NCBI GenBank assembly: GCA_036826635.1
Contig: DAISVY010000012.1
Coordinates: forward strand, 1 to 64,000
DNA: 64,000 bases
Direction of reading: 5' to 3'
From: DAISVY01 sp036826635
Lineage (GTDB): Bacteria > Zixibacteria > MSB-5A5 > GN15 > FEB-12
Made by a program: the position numbers and the translations under genes. The notes below the pieces were generated by a model. It searched no databases. It was not told where the DNA came from and saw only the letters and a list, made by a program, of their open reading frames with translations. This document shows positions 26,254 through 35,192 of the stretch, in pieces (the stretch's first letter is position 1; every line of letters starts with the position of its first letter).

Positions 26254-26281
26254 TTGCCATTCGGACCACTCGTGATATATT
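26254..26281 (+). promoter_or_regulatory. promoter of tex
   Basis: TTGCCA (26254-26259) and TATATT (26276-26281) are separated by 16 bases, just after the porin terminator. Transcription should begin near 26288, leaving a leader of about 38 bases before the tex ATG. Confidence 0.5.
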
Positions 26282-26325
26282 AGCTATAGCATTGGCCGCG
26301 GATCCGAACGACAAAAGAGGGACAG

Positions 26326-28473
26326 ATGTCAGAGGCTACTCACATCGCCGCAATCGCAGACGAACTCAAACTGAACCGCAAGCAGGTACAGGCCACACTG
26401 GTCCTGCTGGATGATGACGCCACGGTACCGTTCATCGCTCGCTATCGCAAAGAGGCTACCGGGAGTCTTGACGAGGTACAGATCACGGCCATACGGGACC
26501 GCATCAAGCAACTCCGGGAGCTGGACAAGCGTCGCGAGGTCATCCTTAACTCGTTACAAGAACGCGACTTACTAACGGATGAGCTGGGCGAAAAAATCGC
26601 CGCCGCCACGACTATGGCGGAACTGGAAGATATTTATCTCCCCTTCCGGCCAAAACGCCGCACCCGGGCCACTATCGCTCGGGATCGGGGGCTGGAACCG
26701 CTGGCCGAGGTTATCTTCGCCCAGGATAACATCGATCCTCTGCTTGAAGCCAAGGCCTTTGTCAACCCCGAAAAAGAAGTCGCTACGATTGATGACGCTC
26801 TTAGCGGAGCACGGGACATAATCGCCGAATGGGTCAACGAGGACGGTGACGCCCGGCGGCAGATTCGCGAGCTTTTCGCCACCCGAGCGTCTATTCGCTC
26901 CCGGGTTATCCCCGGTAAAGAGGACGAAGGATCCAAGTATTCCGATTATTTCGACTGGGAAGAGCCACTAAACAGAATCCCTTCGCACCGCCTTTTGGCT
27001 ATGCGGCGAGGCGAGGCGGAGTTGATTCTTTCATTGAAGATAGAGCCGCCCGTCGAAGACGCTCTGGCTGTTCTGGAGAAGATTTTCGTAATGAGTCACA
27101 ACGCAGCCTCGGAACAGGTCCGTCAGGCGGTTCATGACAGCTACAAGCGACTTCTTGCCCCGGCCATGGAAACCGAAGTGCGCTCCGAAACCAAAACACA
27201 GGCCGATACCGAAGCTATCCGGGTTTTCTGTGACAATCTGCGAGAACTGCTCATGCATCCTCCGCTGGGACGTCGCCGGGTGCTGGCTATCGATCCGGGT
27301 TTTCGCACCGGTTGCAAGGTCGTTTGTCTCGACCGTCAGGGTAAACTGGAACATCACACGACTATCTTCCCGCACAAATCAGAGGCCGAGCGCCGTAACG
27401 CGGCAAGCGAAATTAAAGCCCTGTGCGACAAGTTCCGCATCAACGTTATCGCCGTCGGCAACGGCACGGCGGGTCGGGAAACCGAAACATTCGTGCGCGA
27501 ACTGGACCTGCCCGGTCACATAACAATCGAGATGGTCGATGAATCCGGGGCGTCGGTTTACTCGGCTTCGGAAATCGCGCGCGAGGAGTTTCCCAATCAG
27601 GATGTCACCGTGCGAGGGTCGGTATCTATCGGGCGTCGCCTGATGGATCCGCTGGCGGAGTTGGTCAAAATTGATCCCAAGTCTATCGGCGTGGGTCAGT
27701 ATCAACACGACGTCGACCAGTCGTCGCTCCGCCAGGGTCTCGACGATACGGTCATGAGCTGTGTCAACTCCGTCGGGGTCGAAGTCAACACGGCCAGCAA
27801 ACAACTGCTCACTTATGTCTCGGGGCTGGGACCGCAACTGGCCCAGAATATCGTCAGGCACCGCGACGAACACGGGCCTTTCAAATCCCGCAAGGCCCTG
27901 ACGAAAGTTTCTCGCCTGGGGCCGAAAGCCTTCGAACAAGCCGCCGGTTTTCTTCGCATCGCCGACGCCAAAGACCCGCTCGACCGCAGTGCGGTGCATC
28001 CGGAGAGCTACGGCGTGGTTAACGCCATGGCCGCCGACCTCGGTTGTACGGTCGACCAGTTGATGCAGGATGATATTCTGCGCGATAAAATCCGACTCGA
28101 TCAATACGTATCGGACCGGGTAGGTCTGCCCACCCTTCACGATATCATGCAGGAGTTGGCCAAACCGGGGCGTGACCCACGGGCGGAATATCAGCCTTTC
28201 AGTTTCGAGGAATCGGTCCGAAGTATGGACGATCTCAAGGTCGGCATGAAACTCCCCGGAATAGTCACCAATGTGACGGCGTTCGGGGCTTTTGTCGATA
28301 TCGGCGTGCACCAGGACGGGCTGGTACATATCAGCGAACTGGCCGACCGATTCGTGAAAAACCCCGGTGACGTGGTCAAAGTCCGCCAGCGCGTATCCGT
28401 TACCGTTTTGGACGTCGACCCCGACCGCAAGCGCATATCTCTTTCAATGCGTCGGGACCGGCCGTCGGAATAG
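26326..28473 (+). CDS. tex: Tex-family RNA-binding transcription accessory protein
   Basis: The product is a 715-residue cytoplasmic protein of the Tex/Spt6-like family, which binds nucleic acid and contacts the transcription machinery. The N-terminal helical domain shows ATVPFIARYRKEATGSLDEVQI. The YqgF-like domain contains VLAIDPGFRTGCKVV. The helix-hairpin-helix region is seen in SGLGPQLAQNIVRHRDEHGPFKSRKAL. A C-terminal S1 domain (~635-705, VGMKLPGIVTNVTAFGAFVDIG) ends the protein. Length and order are normal. It converges with the S9 peptidase gene across 27 bases. Confidence 0.95.
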   Translation: MSEATHIAAIADELKLNRKQVQATLVLLDDDATVPFIARYRKEATGSLDEVQITAIRDRIKQLRELDKRREVILNSLQERDLLTDELGEKIAAATTMAELEDIYLPFRPKRRTRATIARDRGLEPLAEVIFAQDNIDPLLEAKAFVNPEKEVATIDDALSGARDIIAEWVNEDGDARRQIRELFATRASIRSRVIPGKEDEGSKYSDYFDWEEPLNRIPSHRLLAMRRGEAELILSLKIEPPVEDALAVLEKIFVMSHNAASEQVRQAVHDSYKRLLAPAMETEVRSETKTQADTEAIRVFCDNLRELLMHPPLGRRRVLAIDPGFRTGCKVVCLDRQGKLEHHTTIFPHKSEAERRNAASEIKALCDKFRINVIAVGNGTAGRETETFVRELDLPGHITIEMVDESGASVYSASEIAREEFPNQDVTVRGSVSIGRRLMDPLAELVKIDPKSIGVGQYQHDVDQSSLRQGLDDTVMSCVNSVGVEVNTASKQLLTYVSGLGPQLAQNIVRHRDEHGPFKSRKALTKVSRLGPKAFEQAAGFLRIADAKDPLDRSAVHPESYGVVNAMAADLGCTVDQLMQDDILRDKIRLDQYVSDRVGLPTLHDIMQELAKPGRDPRAEYQPFSFEESVRSMDDLKVGMKLPGIVTNVTAFGAFVDIGVHQDGLVHISELADRFVKNPGDVVKVRQRVSVTVLDVDPDRKRISLSMRRDRPSE

Positions 28474-28500
28474 GACACGGTCCCGCACGATCATCCATTT

Positions 28501-30987
28501 TTACCCGTCACTGCCGACCGGTTCGGCGCTTTCGCGCGGCGGGGCGTTTTTCACGTACTGGTCAAGCCACCGACAGGTTTCCCAGAGCAGATGCATAACC
28601 GATTCACGCGCCTGGTAGCTGTGACTCTCGCTCGGCAGCATGACCAGCCGGACGGTCGCCCCCAGACCTTTGAGAGCGTCGAAAAACCGTTCGCTCTGCA
28701 GCGGATAGGTGCCGGAGTTGTTATCGGCGTCGCCGTGAACAAGCAGAATCGGTTCGTCTATTTTGTCGGCGTGCATAAACGGAGACATAGTGAAATAAAC
28801 TTCCGGAGCCTCCCAGAATGTACGGTCTTCCGACTGAAAACCGAACGGTGTGAGAGTCCGATTGTAAGCACCGCTTCGCGCCAGACCCGCCCGGAACAAA
28901 TCGGAATAAGCCAGCAGGTTGGCCGTCATGAAAGCACCGTAAGAATGGCCGCCGATAGCAATACGGTCGGGATCGGCCACCCCGCGACGCACCACCTCGT
29001 CAACGGCCGCCTGAGCACTGCTGACGAGTTGTTCGATAAAGCTGTCGTTCGGTTCCACGTCTCCCTCGCCGACCACCGGCATGGAAGGATCGTCCAGCAC
29101 GGCATATCCCTGCATGAGAAAAATCACCGGCGACCACCAGCCCACCCGCACAAAACGATACGGTGAGTCCTTGACCTGCCCGGCCGCGTCGGCGCTCTTA
29201 TACTCTTCGGGGTAAGCCCACATCACCATCGGCAGCGGGCCGTCATCGGGAGAATAACCGGGCGGAAGATAAAGAGTACCCGTCAACTGTAACCCGTCGG
29301 CGCGCTCGTAACGGATCAATTCCTTCTGCACATCGGCCAACTGGGGCGTCGGGTGCGGGAAAAACGTCAACTGATCAATTTGACCGGTCTTCAGGTCCCG
29401 GAGAAAGTAGTTGGGAGGTTCACTGACCGATTCCCGCCGCGTTACCAACAGACCTTTCCGGGCATCAATCAGACGCACGGGGCTTTCATAGTAAGGCTCA
29501 CTGGAACGGAAAAGACGCTCGGTTTTGCCCGTTTTCAGATCCAACTCATCCAGAAACGGCCGATCACCTTCGGGCGAAGCTCCGTTACCGCGGTAGAACA
29601 GCTTACGGCCCTTATCCGCGGTCTGAAGCACCCACGTGTTCCGATCTGTCCGTTGGGTCATCGGGGTCCCGGGATCATTATAGCGATCTTCCCAGGAGTA
29701 ATCATGAATCAACCGCGGGGCTGCTTCCGGTTTCCCCGGGGCAACAGCCCAAACGCGCTCCCGGCGTGTCTTCCACCACCATTCATCCACGAGAGCCGTA
29801 TTGTCACTCCCCCAGGTAACCCCACCACAACGAAGCGCCAGAGTAATAAGCGGTGTCGGTGCCTCGTCGAACGGTGCCTTGAGCATGAAAATGCGATCCC
29901 GCTGTTCGGCTTCGGCCCCGGCGTCTCCGCCATCCATGGCTTCGGCCCAGCATAATGTCGCATCGGCGTCAGCTCTCCAGCCGATTTCGCGGCGGCCGGT
30001 ACGCACCGATCCGTATGCTATCGGTATTTGATCGGCCAGCGGCTGATCGACGATTTCGAAAACCGGTTTACCATTCATATCCCAGACTTCGCTCTTCAGC
30101 GGAAAGCGGGAGGCCGGCACGGTATACGAGTAGGGACGATGGGTTGTCTCCACCAAAAGATATTCCCCGTCCGGCGAGGGACCGGCAAAACTGATCAACG
30201 CCGGCTCACCCAGAGGGGTAACCTCACCTTCGAGGGTAATCCGCACGAGCTGAGAGGTCATATAATACTCGAACAGCGCCTCGTCATAGGGATTCTCGAG
30301 CAGGTCCTGATATGTCCGGGTGGGGGCTTTGCGCCCGATATTTTCCTGCACAACGGGACCCGACGGAACCAGCGATTCGGTGGGTGGAGCACCACGATCC
30401 GGCGGAATAATCTTGGCTATAAGAATGTGTTTGTCGGAGACCCATTCATAGATATTGCCGGAGGCTCCGTTGAGGATCACATCAGCCAGTCGATTTGCCG
30501 CTGCCGTTTTCATATCCAGCAACCATAATTCCAGCGCGTCGGCCGTGGTAACCACAAAAGAAACGTACTTGCCGTCCGCCGACCAGCCCACGTCGCTTAT
30601 ACGCGGACGGTCGGGAAGACCGGTCACTTGTTTTTCACTGCCGTCGGATATTTTTCTGATGGTCAGGCCATTGTAATACCAGCCTCGACTCGGCCCGTTG
30701 GTGCGGGGGTTAATGCGACTTCCCGCCAAACGCAACTCCGGCTGTGAGACCTCCTCTATCGACGGAAGTCCGGGGCGATCCAGAAGCAACATCCACTCGT
30801 TGTCGGGACTCATAGAAGCCACGGGCGTATAGGGAGCATCAATGAGGTCGGCCACCGCCTTGGGCGGCATCATGTAAGGCTGAGCCGACTGGCCCGTTAC
30901 CAACGGACAACATAGCAGCAACAGCGCAATCGTCAGGGTTAAAGATACTGTTATCTCACGTCCTCTTGAGGGAAACAGACTGTTCAT
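28501..30987 (-). CDS. exported S9-family (prolyl oligopeptidase-type) peptidase
   Basis: The product is an 828-residue exported serine peptidase. The signal peptide (LTLTIALLLLCCPLVTG) is near residues 15-32. A beta-propeller of WD-like repeats fills ~50-540. The C-terminal alpha/beta-hydrolase domain has Ser682 in GGHSYGAFM, Asp755 in HGDADNNSG and His789 in PSESHSYQ. The sequence around the active site resembles the glutamyl-endopeptidase-like branch of S9 seen also in plant chloroplasts, so cleavage after Glu is possible but unproven. It is probably periplasmic, trimming peptides made by the secreted proteases. The ATG is preceded by GGAG at 9 bases. It is monocistronic. Confidence 0.88.
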   Translation of the reverse strand: MNSLFPSRGREITVSLTLTIALLLLCCPLVTGQSAQPYMMPPKAVADLIDAPYTPVASMSPDNEWMLLLDRPGLPSIEEVSQPELRLAGSRINPRTNGPSRGWYYNGLTIRKISDGSEKQVTGLPDRPRISDVGWSADGKYVSFVVTTADALELWLLDMKTAAANRLADVILNGASGNIYEWVSDKHILIAKIIPPDRGAPPTESLVPSGPVVQENIGRKAPTRTYQDLLENPYDEALFEYYMTSQLVRITLEGEVTPLGEPALISFAGPSPDGEYLLVETTHRPYSYTVPASRFPLKSEVWDMNGKPVFEIVDQPLADQIPIAYGSVRTGRREIGWRADADATLCWAEAMDGGDAGAEAEQRDRIFMLKAPFDEAPTPLITLALRCGGVTWGSDNTALVDEWWWKTRRERVWAVAPGKPEAAPRLIHDYSWEDRYNDPGTPMTQRTDRNTWVLQTADKGRKLFYRGNGASPEGDRPFLDELDLKTGKTERLFRSSEPYYESPVRLIDARKGLLVTRRESVSEPPNYFLRDLKTGQIDQLTFFPHPTPQLADVQKELIRYERADGLQLTGTLYLPPGYSPDDGPLPMVMWAYPEEYKSADAAGQVKDSPYRFVRVGWWSPVIFLMQGYAVLDDPSMPVVGEGDVEPNDSFIEQLVSSAQAAVDEVVRRGVADPDRIAIGGHSYGAFMTANLLAYSDLFRAGLARSGAYNRTLTPFGFQSEDRTFWEAPEVYFTMSPFMHADKIDEPILLVHGDADNNSGTYPLQSERFFDALKGLGATVRLVMLPSESHSYQARESVMHLLWETCRWLDQYVKNAPPRESAEPVGSDG

Positions 30988-31067
30988 GCTTTGAATCTCC
31001 GTTTTCAGGTATAGGTTCTATCTTCGATACAGAATAAAAAACGAGCATAATTCCGTTTTGTTTCAAT

Positions 31068-31096
31068 ACGATAGACCATGTCAGCAATAGTGACAA
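31068..31096 (-). promoter_or_regulatory. candidate promoter of S9 peptidase gene
   Basis: On the minus strand, TTGTCA (31091-31096) is followed after 17 bases by TATCGT (31068-31073). It lies between the rnf terminator and the peptidase start, giving a leader of about 75 bases. Confidence 0.4.
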
Positions 31097-31142
31097 GTTT
31101 ATTCTTGAACCGCGGCTGAACGTGTTGACGATTTGCCCACCC

Positions 31143-31173
31143 AAAAATACAGCCGACCCGTTCGAGTCGGCTG
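31143..31173 (-). terminator. Rho-independent terminator of rnf operon
   Basis: On the minus strand an 8-bp stem (CAGCCGAC with GTCGGCTG, 31150-31157 and 31166-31173) is followed by TATTTTTGG. It lies about 26 bases after the rnfB stop codon and ends the seven-gene rnf cluster. Confidence 0.9.
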
Positions 31174-31198
31174 CAGCAATCGCCTTTGTACTCAATAC

Positions 31199-32059
31199 TT
31201 ATTTCAAAGCATCCGAGGTGGAAGAAGCGGTATGTCGTTCCGGGGGACGGTCGTCATGGAACAACAACAGGCAGTTGTTGGGACAGGCCTCAAGACACTC
31301 GCCGCAGAGAGTGCATTTCTCCGCATTGAAAACCGGGAAATTGCGTGCGTCATCCCAGGTTACGGCTTCGTACTGACAGACATTCATACACTTCTTGCAG
31401 TGCAGACAACCGTGGGGTCCCCGACCCCGGCCCGGGATATTCTTCTGCGCATCGTAACTGCACAACAGAACAACTTTGCTGTTCTCAGGCACGAGATGGA
31501 TAATTCCGCGAGGGCATTCCTTGACGCACAAACCGCAACCGGTACATTTCGCCGGATCGACCACGGCCACATCATTTTCCGGATCGATATGAATAGCCCC
31601 CTCGGGGCAAACTTCAACACAATCCCCCAACCCGAGACAACCGTAAGGACAACGCTTGTACCCCCCAAGCAACAGAGTCGCCGCTTTGCAGGTCTTAACA
31701 CCGGAGTACTCGCCGATCCTCTCGCCATCGCCGCTGCAGGCCACCACCGCTTTGTTCCTCACGGCCGAGGCATCGATATCCAGATCGAGCATCTCCTTCA
31801 AAGCGGCCAGCATCTTCGGACTCTGCATAACGCCGGGACACGGAGAATTGATAAACACCTGCTTGTCCTCGGCCAGCGCCTGCGCATAGGCAAAACAGCC
31901 CGGATAACCGCAGGCTCCGCAGTTGGCGGCGGGCAGATTGGCCGAGATCTTCTCGATTTTCTTGAACGACTCGGGCTCGGCCGGCAAAACGCGGTAAGCA
32001 ATGTAAATGGCCAATCCGCAGATCAACCCGATTGATGTCAAAAGCGCAACAACTACCAT
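31199..32059 (-). CDS. rnfB: Rnf complex subunit RnfB (ferredoxin-interacting Fe-S protein)
   Basis: The product is the 286-residue RnfB subunit, thought to take electrons from reduced ferredoxin. It has a single N-terminal membrane helix (VVALLTSIGLICGLAIYIAY), then a NCGACGYPGCFAYA cluster-binding domain. Several [4Fe-4S] motifs follow, including CPYGCLGLGDCVEVCP, CTGCGLCVKECP, CLHCKKCMNVCQ and CTLCGECLEACP. This is a multi-cluster form, as in anaerobes, rather than the shorter enterobacterial type. It is the last gene of the rnf operon, and a terminator follows. Confidence 0.95.
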   Translation of the reverse strand: MVVVALLTSIGLICGLAIYIAYRVLPAEPESFKKIEKISANLPAANCGACGYPGCFAYAQALAEDKQVFINSPCPGVMQSPKMLAALKEMLDLDIDASAVRNKAVVACSGDGERIGEYSGVKTCKAATLLLGGYKRCPYGCLGLGDCVEVCPEGAIHIDPENDVAVVDPAKCTGCGLCVKECPRGIIHLVPENSKVVLLCSYDAQKNIPGRGRGPHGCLHCKKCMNVCQYEAVTWDDARNFPVFNAEKCTLCGECLEACPNNCLLLFHDDRPPERHTASSTSDALK

Positions 32060-32083
32060 ACTATCACACCGTCCGATTAACGA

Positions 32084-32302
32084 CTAACCCGAATTTCTGT
32101 TGTTAGCCCGTACCTTTGCCTGCACCGTGACGGGACATCGCCCCGGATGAGCACAATCCCGACAGCCGTGCTGCAAGTTATCACCCATGTCGTTATGGGC
32201 ACCACCGGAGGTCTTCTCCTGCAAGACACTGCTGCCACCCAGCCAGAGAATCACGCCACACAACACGAGTATCGCGGTCACGAGCAGAACTCCCGTCAAC
32301 AT
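32084..32302 (-). CDS. small Cys-rich single-span membrane protein within rnf operon
   Basis: The product is a 72-residue protein. I start it at the ATG at 32300-32302 because GGAGG lies 7 bases upstream; a longer reading would overlap rnfA. One membrane helix (GVLLVTAILVLCGVILWLGG) is followed by a short tail with three clustered cysteines (HGCRDCAHPGRCP). I know no named Rnf subunit of this type. Size, topology and cysteine cluster recall NqrM, the small factor that supplies iron to the membrane [2Fe-2S] site of the related Na+-NQR; similarity by alignment is not shown. It sits 31 bases after rnfA and 24 bases before rnfB on the same strand, so a role in Rnf assembly or function is likely. 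Confidence 0.7.
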   Translation of the reverse strand: MLTGVLLVTAILVLCGVILWLGGSSVLQEKTSGGAHNDMGDNLQHGCRDCAHPGRCPVTVQAKVRANNRNSG

Positions 32303-32333
32303 ATTCCGTCCTCCGGCTTCTCCCGACTCGACC

Positions 32334-32909
32334 TCACACCATTCCGCTGAAACCCACAAAGGCCAGGGCCAGCAGCGCCGCCGTAATGTAGGCTATCGGC
32401 AGACCTTTCATACATCGCGGACAATCGCACAATTCCAGCTTCTCGCGAATGCCCGACATAATCAGCAGCACCATGGTGAACCCCACACCGCCGCCAAAGG
32501 CGCTGACGAGGCTCTCCAAAATCGTATATTCTTCCTGGGCGTTGATCAGCGTCACCCCGAGAACGGCACAATTGGTCGTTATCAGCGGCAGGAAAATCCC
32601 CAGGGCATTATACAGCTTTATGTTCGTCCGCTTGATCGCCAGTTCCGTTATCTGCACCAGCGAAGCAATCACCAGGATATAGGTGACGATGTTCATGAAC
32701 TGAACGTTATATGGAATAAGAACCAAACGATCAATAATGGCCGTGGCGAACGACGCAATCAGCATGACCAAAGTGACAGCAATACCCATGCTGAGAGCGT
32801 TGGAGGTATCCTTGGACACGCCGAAGAACGGACACAGGCCGAGGAACTTGGCCAGCACCATATTATTGATGATGGCCATGACGACGAATATCGTAAGCAG
32901 ACTACTCAT
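32334..32909 (-). CDS. rnfA: Rnf complex membrane subunit RnfA
   Basis: The product is a 191-residue integral membrane subunit of six helices, homologous to NqrE. With RnfE it is thought to hold a membrane-embedded [2Fe-2S] cluster. The conserved N-terminal LGLCPFFGVSKD and the mid-protein TTNCAVLGVTLIN segment, with its cysteine, are visible. Its ATG overlaps the end of rnfE by 8 bases, a sign of tight translational coupling. The length is typical. Confidence 0.95.
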   Translation of the reverse strand: MSSLLTIFVVMAIINNMVLAKFLGLCPFFGVSKDTSNALSMGIAVTLVMLIASFATAIIDRLVLIPYNVQFMNIVTYILVIASLVQITELAIKRTNIKLYNALGIFLPLITTNCAVLGVTLINAQEEYTILESLVSAFGGGVGFTMVLLIMSGIREKLELCDCPRCMKGLPIAYITAALLALAFVGFSGMV

Positions 32910-33543
32910 TCTTGATCACCCCCACGCGCCGGAACAGCGCCAGCAACAAACCAATAACCAAAAAGGCCCCGGGTGAGAGCACAAAGAAGAACAACGGGTG
33001 ATCCGCCAGCCCGGGAATGGAGAACAACTTGACACCGAAGGTCGACAGGCTGCCGCTGCCGAGCAGTTCCCGGAACAGCGCAATCAGCACCAGTGCGATA
33101 GTAAACCCGACACCGATACCAAGAGCATCGCTTATCGACATCGCCACGGAATTCTTCGAGGCAAACACTTCCGCCCGCCCCAGAATCACACAGTTGACCA
33201 CTATCAGTGAAAGGTAAATCCCCAGAGACTCGTAAAGAGGCGGGAAATAGGCTTCAAAGACAAGGCTTACGATAGTCACAAAAGTGGCAATAATCACGAT
33301 AAAGACCGGAATCCTTACCATGTTGGGAATAATCCGCCGCATCATGGCTATAATGATATTGGCACATAGCAGCACGAATATAACACCGGCTCCCATACCG
33401 ATGGCGTTATCCACACTCGAGGTTACCGCAAGCGTGGGACACAGTCCCAGAGTGAGTACGAATACCGGGTTGGATATTACCAACCCCTTCGTGAATTCCT
33501 TCCAGAACCGTTTTCCGAAACTTTCGTTTTGGTTCTTACTCAA
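32902..33543 (-). CDS. rnfE: Rnf complex membrane subunit RnfE
   Basis: The product is a 213-residue integral membrane subunit homologous to NqrD and paralogous to RnfA. It has about six helices, with conserved LGLCPTLAVTSSVDNAIGMG and LIVVNCVILGRAEVFA containing the cysteines expected to bind the shared cluster with RnfA. It starts 22 bases after rnfG and overlaps rnfA by 8 bases. Length and motifs are typical for the subunit. Confidence 0.95.
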   Translation of the reverse strand: MSKNQNESFGKRFWKEFTKGLVISNPVFVLTLGLCPTLAVTSSVDNAIGMGAGVIFVLLCANIIIAMMRRIIPNMVRIPVFIVIIATFVTIVSLVFEAYFPPLYESLGIYLSLIVVNCVILGRAEVFASKNSVAMSISDALGIGVGFTIALVLIALFRELLGSGSLSTFGVKLFSIPGLADHPLFFFVLSPGAFLVIGLLLALFRRVGVIKNE

Positions 33544-33565
33544 AGTCCGAGAGCTTTCTGTACAA

Positions 33566-34153
33566 TCAGTTCTTTGTCCCGGCCGGGGCTATTTCTCCCG
33601 ACTCTGGCTGTTCGCTCTGTTTCAGCTTTATATATTCTATCTTCTCGGTCATCATCGTCCTTACGGCATTCGTTACCGCCCGGGAACTGATAGTCGCCCC
33701 CGAGATAGCGTCTATCTTGCCGCCTTCCTTGCTCAGCGCCACGTCGTCCAGAGACAACCCCCGATATTGACTCCGGAATGCCTCCTCTTTCACCTTGTCT
33801 CCCAGACCCGGCGTTTCGGTGTGAGCCAGTACGGCCACATCCTTGATAATAAAATCAGCCGTCATACCGACCAGCAGCCGAATATCCCCGCCATATCCTT
33901 TGCCATTGCCCAGCAGAGCATAACCGACAATGGCGGAATCGCACCGAATCGTATAGATATCGTTCTCGAAACCGTAATCGGTCATCTCGGGGAAAAGACT
34001 GACCAGCAGGGCCTTGACATTGGCCTCGCGCGCCTGTTGGATTTTCGGTTCCGTTACACCGTAGACACTCATCAATATGGCTACCGAAAGGAGCACAACG
34101 AGAGTAAGGAAAACAACGGCGTATATTCTGTTCTCGACTATGTTTTTCAGCAT
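33566..34153 (-). CDS. rnfG: Rnf complex subunit RnfG (covalent FMN protein)
   Basis: The product is a 195-residue subunit with one N-terminal membrane helix (YAVVFLTLVVLLSVAILMSV) and a periplasmic FMN-binding domain. The flavin-attachment motif S-G-A-T is present in IDAISGATISSRAVTNAV, so FMN should be linked to the Thr. I prefer the ATG at 34153, which has AGGCGG about 8 bases upstream; the ATG at 34162 would sit directly on that site. It lies just after the rnfD stop. Confidence 0.93.
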   Translation of the reverse strand: MLKNIVENRIYAVVFLTLVVLLSVAILMSVYGVTEPKIQQAREANVKALLVSLFPEMTDYGFENDIYTIRCDSAIVGYALLGNGKGYGGDIRLLVGMTADFIIKDVAVLAHTETPGLGDKVKEEAFRSQYRGLSLDDVALSKEGGKIDAISGATISSRAVTNAVRTMMTEKIEYIKLKQSEQPESGEIAPAGTKN

Positions 34154-34166
34154 TGTCGTCATCCGC

Positions 34167-35135
34167 CTACATTTTGGCCGCCTTCACCTTCTGATAACCG
34201 AAGGGGCGAGGTCTGATGTGCTTATCGATAAGAGGCGTAACACAGTTCATCAGGAGTATGGAAAAACAAACCCCCTCCGGCATGCCTCCGAAATTGCGAA
34301 TCAAAACCACGAGCACCCCGGCGCCGATCCCGAATATGATCCGGCCGCGACCGGTCACCGGCGAGGTGACATAATCGGTAGCCATAAACAGCGCCCCGAG
34401 CAGCAGTCCCCCGGCCAACAGGTGAAAAATCACATCCTGACCCAGAATGGCCGAACCCAGAGCCACCGTACCGACATAGAACAGGGGGATTCTCCAGTCA
34501 ATCGCTCTTGTTACAAGCAAGATAAGGCCCCCGATAATAACGAAAAGGGCCGAGGTTTCACCTATCGAGCCCCCCACATTACCGATCAACAGATTCCAAT
34601 ACAGATCAACCTTATCACCGGTGAAAACAAAGCTGCTGTTCAACGGGGTCGCCGTCGAAACCGCATCGAAAGTAAACCCGGTCGGGGCTACCCAGGTGGT
34701 CATCTCACCGGCGAAACAGACCGTCAGAAAAGCCCGGCCAGCCAGAGCCGGATTGAATATGTTGCAGCCCAGTCCGCCGAAAGCCTCCTTGGCCACGGCG
34801 ATGGAGAAGATCGTCCCGAGAGCCGCCATCCAGAGCGGCAAAGTGGGCGGAAGCACGAGCGCCAGCAACAAGCCGGTAATAACAGCACTGCCGTCCATAA
34901 CAAAGGGCCGTTTGCGCCACTTCTTGATCAGCCACTCCGTGATTACCGCCGTCGCGACGCAGACTATTACGGACAAAGCCGCATAGTAACCGAAAAAGTA
35001 AATGCCGGCGCCCGTAGGAAACAGCAAAGCGATTACGACAAGGTACATGAGTTTGCTGACGGAAGTACCCTGCCATATGTGCGGAGCCCGCAGGATGAGC
35101 AGCTTATCTCTATATTCCGAAGCTCTGTCTACCAT
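34167..35135 (-). CDS. rnfD: Rnf complex membrane subunit RnfD (covalent FMN protein)
   Basis: The product is a 322-residue polytopic subunit homologous to NqrB and thought to carry FMN and take part in ion translocation. About nine or ten helices can be seen. The conserved GGLGCNIFNPALAGRAFL stretch and the flavin-attachment region VSTATPL, with the acceptor Thr, are intact. It lies 57 bases after rnfC and directly before rnfG. Length and order agree with the rnfCDGEAB arrangement of anaerobes. Confidence 0.95.
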   Translation of the reverse strand: MVDRASEYRDKLLILRAPHIWQGTSVSKLMYLVVIALLFPTGAGIYFFGYYAALSVIVCVATAVITEWLIKKWRKRPFVMDGSAVITGLLLALVLPPTLPLWMAALGTIFSIAVAKEAFGGLGCNIFNPALAGRAFLTVCFAGEMTTWVAPTGFTFDAVSTATPLNSSFVFTGDKVDLYWNLLIGNVGGSIGETSALFVIIGGLILLVTRAIDWRIPLFYVGTVALGSAILGQDVIFHLLAGGLLLGALFMATDYVTSPVTGRGRIIFGIGAGVLVVLIRNFGGMPEGVCFSILLMNCVTPLIDKHIRPRPFGYQKVKAAKM

Positions 35136-35192
35136 AATCCGTGGTCCGTTCCGAGGATTTCTTTAACCGTCGGAACCCTCAGATAGCCTTTC

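Noticed and set aside
32303..32359. upstream start for the small Cys-rich protein
   Set aside because: It would run into rnfA, and the GGAGG site supports the ATG at 32302.
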